From Acarospora socialis (Eukaryota; Ascomycota; Lecanoromycetes; Acarosporales; Acarosporaceae): a DNA stretch of 64,000 nt. Positions 1 through 12,400 of the stretch are shown piece after piece. Under the pieces are notes generated by a model. The model was given only the letters and a program-made list of their open reading frames with translations, was not told the DNA's origin and ran no database searches. The stretch is taken from assembly GCA_025617375.2 (NCBI GenBank), contig JAMYGW020000001.1, positions 1,302,001-1,366,000 on the forward strand, in the 5' to 3' direction. A program made the translations under genes and the position numbers. Every line of letters starts with the position of its first letter. The first letter of the stretch is position 1.

Positions 1-1685
1 CTTGAGCTGCGCAGCCGAGCCGACACGAGAGACGGACAAGCCGACGTTGATGGCGGGTCGAACACCCTTGTAGAACAACTCGGCTTCCAAGAAAATTTGA
101 CCATCGGTGATCGAGATGACATTAGTTGGGATGTACGCCGAAACGTCACCGCCCAGAGTTTCGATGATAGGCAGTGCCGTGAGTGAACCACCGCCATGCT
201 TGTCGTTCAATTTAGCAGCCCGCTCAAGGATACGAGAGTGGAGGTAGAAAACGCTGGCTTCCGGTCAGCATGAATGTCAACTTGACCGCTATGCGTCTAC
301 TCACTCTCCGGGGTATGCTTCACGCCCTGGTGGACGACGAAGTAAGAGCGACATTTGGCGGTACGCCACAGCCTGCTTCGACAGATCATCGAATACAATG
401 AGAGCGTGCTTTCCATTGTCACGGAACCACTCGCCCATGGCACATCCAGTGAAAGGAGCGATGTACTGAAGGGGAGCTGCTTCTGAGGCAGTGGCGGCGA
501 CAATGATCGAGTACTTCATAGCATCGTTCTCCTCCAGGGTCTTGACGAGTTGAGCAACGGTAGAACGCTTCTGGCCAACCGCGACGTAAACACAGTAAAG
601 TTTCTTGGTCTCGTCGTTGGTGTTGTTCCACCTCTTCTGATTGAGCATAGCGTCAAGCGCCACAGCGGTCTTGCCAGTCTGACGATCACCAATGATCAGT
701 TCACGCTGTCCACGTCCAATCGGAACCATAGCATCAACAGACTTGAGTCCTGTCTGTACTGGCTGATTCACAGACCGACGGGGGAGAATTCCAGGTGCCT
801 TGAGTTGTGCACGGTACCTAGCCGTGGCTTTGATGGGACCCTTGCCATCGATGGGGTTGCCGAGGGCATCGACGACACGGCCAAGCATTTCTGGACCAAC
901 TGGAACATCAACCTGATATAATGTCAGCGAGAGTAGGAGCATCATATATGGTTCATGATTGTGACTTACGATCTCACCCGTACGCTTGACGGTTTCGCCT
1001 TCCTTGACCAAACGATCCGAGCCGAAAAGCACCACACCAACCTGACCGGCCTCCAAGTTCATGCACATGCCTTTGACCCCAGATGCGAACCTACTCATGT
1101 CAGCAAGAACTGATGAAAGGGTCTAACCATATGTGCACTCACTCGACAAGCTCTTCTGCCTGGACATTGTTCATGCCATGCACACGGGCAATACCATCCC
1201 TGTAGGATAGACATGGTCAACTTTAGTCATGCGATAGGTAATGGTTGTATAAGCCGGTGATTGTACACACCCAACAGAGAGGACACGCCCCGTTTCAGCA
1301 AGGCCAGCCTCCTCCTGCACCCCACGAATCCTCTGCTCCAAGATAGAGGAAACTTCTGTCGGGGACGCTTTTGCATCCGCAGCGTAACTCCGAGTGTGCT
1401 TCGATGCGGCATTGTAGGTGGCAGTTGCGGTTGTCCGGGTCTGCAAGCAAGACCAAGATTATCAGTAAATGGAGAATAGTCATCATACGAAGTGCAAGGT
1501 CGAAGCATTGTGACCCTCTTCACAAGGTAGTCCATTGACATGATAGAATAGTTGCAAACTTTCCTCGAGGACTGGAGTGATGGTGAAGGACGTGGAGAAG
1601 ATGCGAGGCTTACCGCGGCGACTCGGCCAGTAGTAGAAATTGCACCGACCGTGCGACTAGACTGCCGCAAAGCGTTCCTGAACAT
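1..1685 (-). CDS. atp1: ATP synthase subunit alpha, mitochondrial (3' end outside window)
   Basis: Alpha subunit of the F1 sector of mitochondrial ATP synthase, part of the alpha3beta3 head. The ATG at 1685 opens a 24-codon exon ([10 protein letters not shown]...) that looks like a mitochondrial presequence. Exon 2 starts at 1440 ([20 protein letters not shown]). Later pieces read [19 protein letters not shown] and [18 protein letters not shown], then the nucleotide-binding core with Walker A GDRQTGKT near 690 and a [14 protein letters not shown] stretch near 380. Introns are seen at about 1441-1613, 1200-1270, 1090-1142, 913-969 (57 bases, in frame, so the reading frame runs through it) and 243-300. 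The final visible exon (1 to about 242) reads through [21 protein letters not shown] to [12 protein letters not shown], so the C-terminal domain lies off the left edge. Family identity is secure. Exon ends are by eye. Confidence 0.96.
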
Positions 1686-2194
1686 CGTGACCGCGGCTCG
1701 GGGACAAGAAACGAAGGTCTCAAAGGACTGTGGGATGCGATTGAGAGTCAAAGAAGTTAGTGATGAGCTTCGATGGGAAAATTAAAGCTCTGTCGTTGGT
1801 CGTGAGGAGGTGGAACGGAACCGAGCGAAAAGGGCCGGGTGCTGCAACATGATTGGCTAAGACAAATCTATGCTAAGACTCTATCCCTAACAGAACGTCA
1901 CCGACTACACATATCTCAAAGTGATATTAGAATATTGCTATTATTGAAAACCCTATTCTTTTTTAAAGGGTTTTAATCCAGCATTACCTGCATGACTATC
2001 TTGAAGCAAGGCGCCATAGCTCGATTGCCGAAATATATGTATCTGTCACCAATTCAAAATAATATACAGGCTACTCATCTTGATGAGACCTTCACAAGAG
2101 AGTTGAGACCAGATAAACGGTCTCCACCATCCAAAGTCGAATCTCTCTTACAAAGCCCTGCACATCTGGCAGCGTTACTCACATATCCCTACGA
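1686..2194. other. intergenic, atp1 promoter and 3' flank of the Mpo1-like gene
   Basis: No gene supported. The stretch upstream of the atp1 ATG has no long open frame; about 1900-1985 is locally AT-rich. The open plus-strand frame that begins at 1992 overlaps the Mpo1-like coding region antisense and is treated as a shadow. Confidence 0.6.
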
Positions 2195-3021
2195 TCATCT
2201 CGCTGCACCATTGCCATTCGGTTTGCCAACGTTGGCGACTGTGTCCGAGTCCCGGTTGCCCTTCGCCCTTGATGCTCTGTACTTGGCAACCTCCCGTTCC
2301 ACTGCCTTATTCAATCTACCTTTCAGCTCTGGGCGATAACCGAAGAAGAACAACACCTCCATCCAAACAAAGAAAGGGGCTAGGAAAACTGCCTGAACCA
2401 GGTTATCGAGTAGGGCAGGCGCTCGCCCCTCGTATGCTCCATGCCCAATGAATTGGGCCAACCAACTTAGGATATGGAGAGCTACCGCCCAGTAGTTGGC
2501 GGTCGCGCCGTACGTGGTTGTGAGGTGGTTCGAATACGCAGTGGCGCCCAATAGCAGTGGAGCAAGAAGGCCTCCAGCAACTGGTTCCATCAATATATAG
2601 AGGGTTGAGTACAGTAACGCAAAAAGGGTGCCAGCGTTTGGGGGCAGGTTCTTGATTGTGAGATAGGCGGGCAGCGGAACGAGTGGTGGGGTATTCGTGC
2701 CCTGTTCACGGATCTCATCAGCACAGGTCGCCCATAAGACGTGGTCAGGGTACTCGTACAAGTAGAAAACTCGTCAAGAGAATCAATGGCACGCATATGA
2801 CATGGATGCCGATATTGATCTACCCGAACACGCGATGGTTAGACATGAGTTCGAGAATATAAAATCTTCCCCAGTACTGCATATGGCTTACCGGGTCATG
2901 ATGGTATGAGCCGTACTGCCGGAATGGTTTGTCTGTTAGCGATGAGCCTTGAGATCTGGGGTAGGCTTGGCGTAGTTCCAGAACTCACAAAAAGTAATTG
3001 TTTCTCGAGATGCAGTGCCAT
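2195..3021 (-). CDS. Mpo1-like (YGL010W/DUF962) membrane protein, 2-hydroxy fatty acid dioxygenase family
   Basis: Small polytopic ER membrane protein of the Mpo1 family; the yeast member is an Fe(II)-dependent dioxygenase that alpha-oxidises 2-hydroxy fatty acids in phytosphingosine breakdown. Four exons fit. The ATG at 3021 gives MALHLEKQLLF, then YGSYHHDP, then NIGIHVICVPLILLTSFLL, then GTNTPPLVPLPAYLTIKNLP running to the TGA at 2195. The last intron (about 2702-2758) resolves an apparent frame offset. Histidines that fit the family's metal ligands are visible in YHHDP, IGIHV, LHILSW and QFIGHGAYEGR, followed by PALLDNLVQAVFLAPFFVW, the family signature. Several hydrophobic segments are present, with a polar C-terminal tail rich in Arg, Lys and Asn. 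It is transcribed divergently from rpb7. Family assignment is strong; substrate is inferred from yeast. Confidence 0.88.
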
Positions 3022-3720
3022 TGCTTGAAGGAGAAGGGGTAATAGGTAAAGGAGCGTGGGAATGCTGATATCCCACTCATGGCATTAGCATGTAGGCGTA
3101 GGCTAGAGAGTTTTGTAGGGTCCAACTCCCACCAACCTTATTGGTGTCGACGCTAGTGCTGATTATTTCGCATCACGTGTGCTTTTGAGCACAGCACTAT
3201 GATCTCTTGCTTCCAGATCATATCTTCAATCCTCTTGGCTTGAAATCCTGTTTCTTAGATTGTAAAGGCCCTTCGGGCATTGACGGACGTCTGCGCAAGC
3301 TCTTTTGGTACAGCGAAGGGAGCAAGCAACAGACAAGAAGTCTTTGCACTGTCACTCTTTGGCCAACAGTACCTAAGGACTTGTACGTTATTGTCCAGCG
3401 CCAGACTGCGTTGCGCCTTTGCTGATAGCCACGCTCAAGACGTGAATCTGGCACCCAGCTCCCGCGCAGCTTGCGCTTGCGAGGTCAGAAGGCACGCTGT
3501 GAACATCCTCGAGATATTCTAGGCCAAGCCTTTATGGGAGCGCGGAATACGTGTCTTCGGAGCAGCTGCGCTTCTTGCGCTGGAGTCACCGCGCAGTTGT
3601 GCTGAAAAGTCTCTGGTTCTTGGAGGAAACGGGAATCGCGGTTCCGAGTGTATCGGTTCGAAGGGGCATATCTCGGTTCTGCAGTTGACTTGGGCACCTT
3701 AGACGGCAGATCTTCACGTC
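3022..3720. promoter_or_regulatory. divergent intergenic region, Mpo1-like gene and rpb7
   Basis: About 700 bases between two head-to-head starts (minus ATG at 3021, plus ATG at 3721). It should hold both promoters. I see no TATA box I would defend. Open frames here are short, overlap on both strands and show no family resemblance. Confidence 0.5.
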
Positions 3721-4351
3721 ATGTTTTTCCTTTATGAGCTGGAGCGGGTCATCACACTACACCCTTCATTCTTCGGACCTCGAGTTAAGGAATACCTTAC
3801 CAATAGGCTGCTGGAAGATGTTGAGGGCACCTGTACAGGACAGTACTATATCATCTGCGTGATGGACGCATATGATATCTCAGAAGGCCGAGTCATACCT
3901 GGGAGCGCTGTGGCAGAGTACACGGTGCATTACAGAGCCGTCGTGTGGAGGCCATTCAAAGGAGAGACTGTAAGGTTCCGCACATATGAAGGATCCTCAT
4001 CCCAGAACGAGCAAACTGAAAGGGTATATTCAGGTGGATGCAATTGTCAGCTCCGTGAATCGCATGGGTGTCTTCGCGGATGTTGGCCCTCTCCCAGTTT
4101 TTGTTTCGAATCATGTACAGCACCTACTGCATAGCTATTCTTTGCATCACCGAGCTGACCAGTGATAGCTCATTCCAGCTGAGATCAAATGGGATCCCAA
4201 CGCTACGCCGCCGCAGTACACTGACAATGGCGACCAGGTGATTGAGAAAGGGACGCACCTGCGCATCAAGCTCATCGGTACCAGGAGTGACGTGGGGAGC
4301 ATGTTCGCTATTGGTAGTGTCAAGGAAGACTTCTTAGGGTTGGCATACTAA
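3721..4351 (+). CDS. rpb7: RNA polymerase II subunit Rpb7
   Basis: Rpb7 pairs with Rpb4 in the stalk of RNA polymerase II and acts in initiation and mRNA handling. The sequence begins [20 protein letters not shown] and continues with [20 protein letters not shown] and [13 protein letters not shown], the canonical N-terminal tip domain. Three exons fit exactly: 3721-3969, 4034-4114 and 4169-4351, giving 170 residues, the usual family length. Exon 2 encodes [20 protein letters not shown], the start of the S1/OB domain. Exon 3 runs from [11 protein letters not shown] through [20 protein letters not shown] to the end EDFLGLAY, typical of Rpb7. All junctions are GT-AG and keep frame. There are no anomalies. 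Confidence 0.97.
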
Positions 4352-5343
4352 TACCTCCACAACTGAATTGCGTGCTAATGAGCTGCTAGCACCCTCTAAA
4401 ATCTATGCGACCGCTTGTTCGCGCCTCAGCAGTCATGGCGCCTTATGCTGAGATGGATCTCGACACCCGGACCCATCTAAGAAATGGTTGGCGACTCGGA
4501 GGGAATAAGCACAGGTTTTAGAGACAAAAGAGAAAATTGATAGACATCATACCCACCCACATTGTAGGGCAATGATATGTGGAGACAATCTCACGGCAGG
4601 GAAGATCCCAGGATGAGATACGTAGATTGGGGGCTAGTCTTGGGGACAACACTCAGTGAAATGAACTCGACGAGCAACCTGACCATACCTTACTCTAGTA
4701 CAGGTCAGAGGGCATCAGTCCTGCTCCAAACTAGGTAGAATGAATTCGAGAGTGTCTTCCTAATGCTTGGAATTCTCCGAGACTTGGATAGCCAAAATCG
4801 AGAAAGAGACACAACGTTCCTATGTAACACCGTGAGAGAATCAGGTGAGATTCGCTGCAAGTAGCTACATGGCTTCAACGCGGTCGCGTCTCGGTTACCA
4901 GGTTTGTTGTTATGAAGGGAGGGGCAAGTCCTTGTCGATAAGAAAGGGTCCCTGCCATGAGAGCAATCAAGTCCAACCTGACTCTCTGCTCTACCGCACT
5001 TTCCCACTCAGTACCTAGTATGGTAAACATCCAACTCGATTGGAATCTCTGTTGTTTGGAACACGACTCGAATTTGAAGCACATATGTAAGGTACAACGT
5101 AACTTGGGTTGCGCGTGCATTGGAAACTTGGTGCAGCAAAAACATCGCAAGCTTCCCTGTCTCCACCATTGTTTCACCATTGGAGCGTGTGCTATAAGGT
5201 ACGGCAGCTTAAGGTACCTTACGTATTATCGGCCGCCCGGGCGACATCCGGGCTCAAGAGACAAACTGTTGTCAACCTGACAGCAGCTTGTTTTCCACGC
5301 CCTCGATTCTCTACCCGAGCAACGCTCTCCGACGGTTGCAATC
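4352..5343. other. intergenic, no gene supported
   Basis: Nearly 1 kb between the rpb7 stop and the next start. Small overlapping frames exist on both strands (for example 4705-5007 minus and 4957-5280 plus), but none shows a domain, signal peptide or consistent exon structure. An AAGGTACCTT palindrome lies near 5210, one of several related motifs in the window. Confidence 0.5.
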
Positions 5344-7264
5344 ATGTCTCTACAGTCTCTTTATGAAGCCTTCCTGGCTGATCCGAGTGCTCCGGCGCTG
5401 GCTGAAGCTGCCTCCTTCAACTACATTACTACGCTCACCAGTATCAACGAGCCGGCCGCGATCGTGAAGCACCTTGCTGCTCAGAATAAGCAACTAAAAA
5501 AGAAGCAACAAAATATCATTGGCAGCATTGAGAGCAGTGATGCCATCTGCCTTGATGTGGAAACTACGCTGGAGTTCATCTCTAGTGGTGGAGCATATCT
5601 CCCAGGCCTTGATGATAACTTTGTTGCTGACCGCGTGGTCACATTTCCGATTGTAAGTTGAAGGTGTTGTTCAATGTTTGGAGCACTTAGTGACACGCGC
5701 TTTCCTTTAGGTTCATATCGTTCACTTTACGAGCAACAAGAAGATCCAACAAGTCCGCCTCTACTGGGACCAGGGCGCATTGCTGAAACTCGTGGATGTT
5801 ATTGGAGCTAGAGCTCGCAACTGGCCAATCCGTGACGGCAAGGACCAAGCCCGTCTGATTGCGTCTAGCGTTGCTAGTACCGCGAACGCATCCTCCAACG
5901 GCGCCGACTCACATCAAAGTTCACCCACCAGGACTAAGAATCCAGGCGAGGTGATCATCACGAGCAGAAGTCAATCTCCGACCAAGAGAACCAATATCAC
6001 CGGCGACCCTCATGCTAGTCTAGCCTTGTTCGGTCCGCGTGACACGAACGAGGAAACGTCACATCCTGCGGCCATCGCTCCTCGCGTATCCGCAAAGCCA
6101 CCTCCACGCGATTACCATGATCTCTTTGTCGGTCAAGATTCCCCGCCGGCGTTGGGTGAGACAACCGACCCAACCTCGCCACAGAAGGAGAACAAAAACA
6201 CTGGGAATGTGATTGCGCCGAAAGGTGGTGCCGGAAAACACTACCAGGCGTCGCGACTTTTCGATGAGGAGATCCCTCAGCCGGGTACTCCTGGCTCACC
6301 GCAGAAGTCTCCAGACAGGTTCAAGAAACCACATCCGAAGAAATATAATCATTTCGAATTTGGAGACGGCAGCGACGTGCAGGAACAACCCAAGACCATG
6401 GCAACACGCCCGATCCCGAAATCAAAGCACCAATCGCAATGGGACTTCGAAGACTTCGTGACGCCAGAAAAGGTGGCGCAAAAAATACGTGGACAGGACG
6501 TTCGCCACTTCGGGTGGAGCGAAGACGATAGTGCAAACGTGGAATCTCCAGTCAAGCAACCGAAGGTAGCTCACCCAAGGCGTGATGCTCAGACCAACTT
6601 CGAGTTCAAAGACAATGATGGTGCGAATGTGGACACCCCTGTCAAGCAGCCGAAGGTAGCTCACCCAAGGCGCGATGCCCAGACCAACTTCGAGTTCAAG
6701 GACGACGGAGTACCAGCTGGCGATCGACGACCTCCTGGCCATCCTCGAGGCGGGCAGGGTCACAAGAATGGTCTAGGCTTGTATCAGAACAACCTGTACG
6801 ATGATGAGTCTCTCCCGAGCAGTCCCGAGAAGAAGCCGGCGCACCCTCTCAGCACAGTAACGAACATCAAGGACCGCCAAAAGGATTTCGACCCGCACTT
6901 CACCATGACCGACGACTCCCCGGCTTCCAAAGACAACGGCAGTAATGGGAACCGCATCATCCCCGAAGACCGCAAAAAGGCCGTCAAGATGATGGATGCC
7001 AGCTGGGATACATATGATCAGTCTCCAGATCAGCCCTGGCACTCCATGAAAGAAAACCATTCAATGAGCGCAAACGGCTCGACGATGAATCCAGGTATCA
7101 AGACTGGTGGGGACGGCATGGGAGGGAAGAAAGGAGGACCGGGAAGAAACTGGGGATTTGGGGATGATAGCGATGGGGAAGAGGCTGGCGGTGTCAACAA
7201 AGGGAAGTTCTTGGCAGGAAAGAGGCAACAGGCGCCCCAGGAACACAATCTCTGGGACTTTTAA
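5344..7264 (+). CDS. NTF2-like domain protein with repeated aromatic-acidic motifs
   Basis: Two exons (5344-5652 and 5711-7264; 58-base GT-AG intron) give 620 residues. The first 170 or so look folded: an alpha-helical start (MSLQSLYEAFLADPSAPALA), then FIS..AYLPGL.., then VHIVHFTSNKKIQQVRLYWD and QGALLKLVDVIGARARNWPI, which resembles an NTF2-like fold. The rest is low-complexity, rich in Pro, Lys, Asp and Gly. It carries recurring short motifs of the type aromatic-x-aromatic-x-acidic: HFEFGDG, QWDFEDF, HFGWSEDD, NFEFKDN, NFEFKDD, NWGFGDD and a C-terminal LWDF. One unit is duplicated in tandem (see the repeat entry). I recognise this as a conserved filamentous-fungal protein without known function. 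The start is the first ATG of a clean coding frame. Confidence 0.8.
6536..6712 (+). repeat. 90-base tandem coding duplication
   Basis: Two in-frame units, 6536-6625 and from 6626. Both encode PVKQPKVAHPRRDAQTNFEF followed by K and an acidic stretch, preceded by NVESP or NVDTP. Nucleotide differences are few and mostly synonymous, so the duplication looks recent. Confidence 0.9.
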
Positions 7265-7789
7265 CGAGGCCACGATGACCCAAATGAGAGAGTTGTGAAC
7301 ATGAGAATCAACGAGCACAATTCATGGTCTGCTTTCTTGGCGCCTGTTTAGTTAGGCGGGAGGGCAGACTGTCCGTGTGATTTAAAACTTCAGGATGTAT
7401 TTCTAGGCTTGCATGCGCACGACTACTGACTTATGACAAATTCTACCCTGATAGCACCTCGCCGTCCAGATGTGGAATACTCCACATATGCGCGTCATGT
7501 GTAAAATGCGGGTAGCCTCAGTCAGGCGTGATGGGATCCGGGTCACTGACACCTGCTTTGGCTGATCAAGTCCCGGTCAAGATGTCGCTATCCGAACTCC
7601 GGATATGATAAGTAGTACATGTTCCCTTACAAGGGTGAAGCCTACAGGATATAGATCGGCGATATGGTTCTGACTTGTTGGCGCTCAATCGTACCATATA
7701 AATATAAATACTGCTGCGGACAGATACAAGTATTTCGTACACTCCCGGGTACCTGGTACGGGTTTTTCTATTCTGCATACCCACTATAA
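7265..7789. other. intergenic, left flank of AT-rich island
   Basis: 3' flank of the NTF2-like gene. Base composition is ordinary up to about 7780, then drops sharply in GC. No gene is supported. Confidence 0.5.
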
Positions 7790-9059
7790 TATTTTACTTA
7801 CAGCTTAATAAGCTGAGTAAGCACCCAATTGATTTGTTTACTATACTAATTGAGACATCTAGAACTCAACCTCACTGTTGTTCACATTCTTGATGTTGTT
7901 TCTCTTCATTACTGTCATTCACATTTGCTGCTGATTTCTCACTGTCATCATGTCTGTTACAGATCTATTTGAGTTCTCTGTCACTGTCATCAACATATGT
8001 TGTTGATCTGTTCTTTCTGAAGAACATAATTCTTCTTTTCTTTTTTAATTTCAAGATCTACTAATCACAGATTGACAATGTCTGATTCTCTGCTCAGACT
8101 TCTTGTGAAATGAATGAAAAATGAATGACATATTATTGTTGTTATCTTCATAATATGAAAGACTGAGTGTCAAAGAAAGACAAAAAGTGTGTTTGTCAGC
8201 AAATGAAGTTGTCAAGAATGATCATTGACTGTAACATATGAATGTGCATGATTTCTGAAGAAAATCATGTCACTGTTATCTGCATGAATAACTGTTTAGA
8301 GTATGTTTATATTCTGAAAGAGTTGAATTGTTGAAAAAAATTCTTTCATTTTTGTGATCTTGCTGCTGTTCAGATAGTCAATGACTACAAGATTGCTGAA
8401 ATTACTTAAAATCTTTGTACAATGAATTATTCTGCAGATCACATCATTCTTTATGCTGTTGAAGATTATTGACTATTTTTGAAGAACATTCACAATGTCA
8501 GTGCAGCTTGAAAAAAGCAGCATTCAGACTAACAATGACATAAGAATCTGAAGAACTGAACTGAACAGTGTTTAGCTGCTCAGAAATGACTAAAAAAGAA
8601 GAAATAAAATGTTTTCATCATTCAGATAAATCTGCTTTTCTTATGTAGACATTATTAACTATTTTACAGATAGTTTGACAGTATAACAGTGAGATGTTGT
8701 ATGATTTCATCTTTATCTATTTCAAAAGACTTGCAATCTTCTGCTGACAAGATTACTTTGTTGTGATGAATGTTATTTACTGCATTAACAAGCTTGAGTA
8801 ACTGCTCTACAACTTGATGATGCAGAATGAGAAGAATAATTAAATTTCTGAAGCACATATATTCATAATAATGAAAAATAGTGACATTATTGCTGCAGAG
8901 CTACAACAGATAAGTCTTTCTTGTTTTATAGTACATTTATTAACTATTTTATTCTATAAATCAAGCAATAATGTCATCAGTGATGACATCTTTGCTACAT
9001 ACTCATTGATGACTTTATTAATGAACAATATACAGTTTGAAAAATCTTTTCTGATCTTG

Positions 9060-9421
9060 TGTTACAATCATACTCAGAGAGAAAGAAACTCACAGATCTG
9101 TGATCAAGAGTTTACTCAGAGTGTGTACAGAGAGAACTGTTAAACAGCAGTTACATAACAGCACAACAACTTAATGATGAGCAGACAAGCTGAGAACTCA
9201 ATCTCTCAACATTAAGACATCAAAACACCAAGAATGCTCAACACAGAGACATTAAGCATGTTCTATATAGTAGAGTTGTTTCTTTTATGAAAACAATCAT
9301 GTTTAACTTAAGTAATCATCTAAAAGTTAAAGATCAGAACTGTTTCAGATCAGTTGTTATATTTATAAACATAAAACTTTTAGTTTTACATACTTGAGAA
9401 AGCTCAGATTAGAATGTTACA
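9060..9421 (+). repeat. 5' LTR
   Basis: 362 bases, starting TGTTA and ending TGTTACA. It pairs over its full length with the 3' LTR; nearly all differences are transitions. Preceded by target duplication copy tcttg. Confidence 0.9.
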
Positions 9422-12400
9422 CTTTGAACACTTTTGCAATATAATGAGTATGATGTCTGACACACAGAAAAATGTCTCAATCTTGTTCTTGAAGCAAGCT
9501 CAGACAAACTCATCTCTACTATTTACTTCAGATAGAATGATGATACAATTAATGATGATGTTGATTCAAGCAATACAACTATCTCTGAGTGCATCTAAGA
9601 TACAGATACTGAATATCTTTGATGAAGAATGAGAAAAACTGCAAGTCTTTGTGACAAAGCTTGACTTGTATATTGAATTCAATCAACTGAAGTTTCAGAC
9701 TGATCAAGAGAAGATCTTGTTTGTGACAATCTATCTTGTGAATGCAGCTTTCAATTAAGTTAATTTCAAACTGCATGAGTTTCTGAGAAAGAAGTACAAA
9801 GAATGTAACACAGATGTGAAGTCTATGTTCAATAACTATGTACAGTTCAAGAAGAAACTAAGAAAAGTCTTTAAAATAATTAATGAAGAGAGAGCAGCAG
9901 AGAGACAAGTTTACATCTTATAACAAAGTGAATCAATGACAGTATACATTACAGAGTTTCAGTGATTAGTGACACTTATCAGATGAGATGATGAAGCACT
10001 TATTTATCAGTATTATTGTAAGTTGAGAAAATTCATCAAAAACAAGATAGTCTGAGCAAAACAATCAGACAATCTTCAGAGAATGATCAATCTGAGTATT
10101 AGTATTGACAGTTGTCAGTGAGAATGACAGATGAAACAAAAAAAATATTGAATGTTATCTATGATAAAAGATCAAGAAGAAAGCTTTTGACCATGAATTA
10201 AGTGATATGTTTCATCAATAAGACATAGAGAAATGAATCTCATGAATCTCAATATAATTAAGAAGTGTCATCAGAAGTCATGAAAGACTAGATGAGTGAA
10301 GCATGAATGTCAGTCAGAGTGGTTCACTAAGTCTCAGATAATACTGTGAAACAAGATGTGAATGTGTTATAACTGTAAAAAACTTGAACATCTTGTCTGA
10401 GAATGCAATAGATCTCAAATGAAAAGAAAAAACATTGTAGTGACAGTCAAGAAGAATACACACATAGTGCACAACATTCTCAGCTGAACAGTCTGTTACA
10501 ATGACATGTGCAGAGTACACATGAGCACAAAAGATAAAGTCAAATGATACTCTCAGAAGCTGAACAAGAACATGAAAAACAGACATGACATGATAAACTG
10601 ATCAAACTACAAGAAAAAATTAGCTACTCTTACAAGAGAAGATATCAAGAAGAAAGTTCTTGATGTCAAGATTGAAGAAACTGATGCTTGAGAAACTCAG
10701 ATAGAAAAAAACTACAGTGATAACATCTGACAAGTACTGAATTTGAATGCAGACCAGAAAGAAATTGATAAATGAAAAGTCAACATGAGACTGAAGACAG
10801 CATATCAGCATTCTGAGAATCAACACTGAGCATTGAAAGAAGAAAAGCTTCAGTTCAAGAAGCAAGAGCTTGAGCAAAAGATGCAAGCTTGAAAACAGAA
10901 AGCACAACACAAAAATGCAGAGAAACAGAAGACATATGATCAGCTAGAAGAGCTGATGATAGCTGTTAAAGATGAATGTCTCAACAATGATGATGCAGTA
11001 TTGTCAGAATTTCTTGTGTAAAAAATGAAGAATCACAAGATTGAGATATACTTATCTGAAGAATATATCATGCAGAATGAAGATAGATGAATCTTCAGTG
11101 AAGAATATATATCACTTAAATTTCTGCAAAGAGTAAAAGTCTTTGAGAGTCAGTTGCAGATAAAATACAATCAGTATGAATCTCAACTACATTTAAAAAA
11201 ACACATTGAGCAGTACAGTCTAAAGCATGCAAATCTTATGATTGAAAGAGAATCAAGATGATTTCAAGAGCTTTGAAGACAAGCTAAACAATTAAACAAG
11301 TCAAAAAACAAAGAGCTCTCTCAACAAGACTAAAGAACAAGAAGCTAGTGATGTTTCAAAGACAAGACAATGATCATTAAATATGAACAAAAATCATAAT
11401 TAATGAACATCAGATCAATGCATTGATAGATTCTGAAGTGAATAATAACATTATGAGTTGATGAGTAGTCAACATGTTAAAATTAGTGACACAGTGAGCA
11501 TGCTGTTCATTTAACATACACATGATGAATGAAGTCATCAAAAGAATTGATGAGAAGATCTGTGTGAAAGTCTCAATTCTTGAAAACTCACAGAAGATAA
11601 TGTTTAATGTTATGAAATCAATCAGATATGATGCAGTACTAAAGATGTCTTGATTGTGTAGAAGAAATTTGAAAATCAACTGAGTTATAAAAGAGATATG
11701 TGCAGTCAAAGACACATACAAGATTCTCAAACAATCAGAAATGAGCTTATCAGAGTATAAGTCATGAGATCACAAAATATCACTATTGAATGAAAAGCAA
11801 TCTAAGTGAATGTCATTATACTCAATGAGCAAAGATCAACTCAAGAAAGTAAGAACATATCTTGACAAGAATCTAAAGAGAGAATTCATAAAATCATCAA
11901 AGTCATCAGCAGAATACTCAATTCTGCTTGTACTGAGGAAGAATGACAAGAAATAACTATGTGTCAATTATAGATAACTCAACAAGATAACTCATCAAAA
12001 CAGTTATTCTCTACTATTGATAGAAAAGTTGCAAGATTAATTAGACAAGACTAAGTGATTCACAAGCTTAAATCTTAAAAATGTCTATTACTGAGTCAGA
12101 ATGAAAAAAGATAAAAAATGAAAAACAGCATTCTGAATGTGATATGAACACTATAAGTACATTGTTATGTTATTTGAGTTGAAAAATGCATCAGTCATCT
12201 TTCAGAGATTAATCAACAATATATTGAAAGAATATCTCAATAATTTTATGATCATGTATCTTAACAATATTCTGATATACTCAGAAGATCTTGAGAAGCA
12301 TTAAAAGCATGTGTGCAAAATGTTAGTGAAGCTCAGAGAGAGAGCTTTGTACATGAAAAAGTCAAAAAGCAGATTGAGATCAAGAAAGTCAAGTTTCTAG

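Noticed and set aside
1992-2339. Plus-strand open frame of 115 codons
   Set aside because: Lies largely antisense to the last exon of the Mpo1-like gene, which has clear family motifs.
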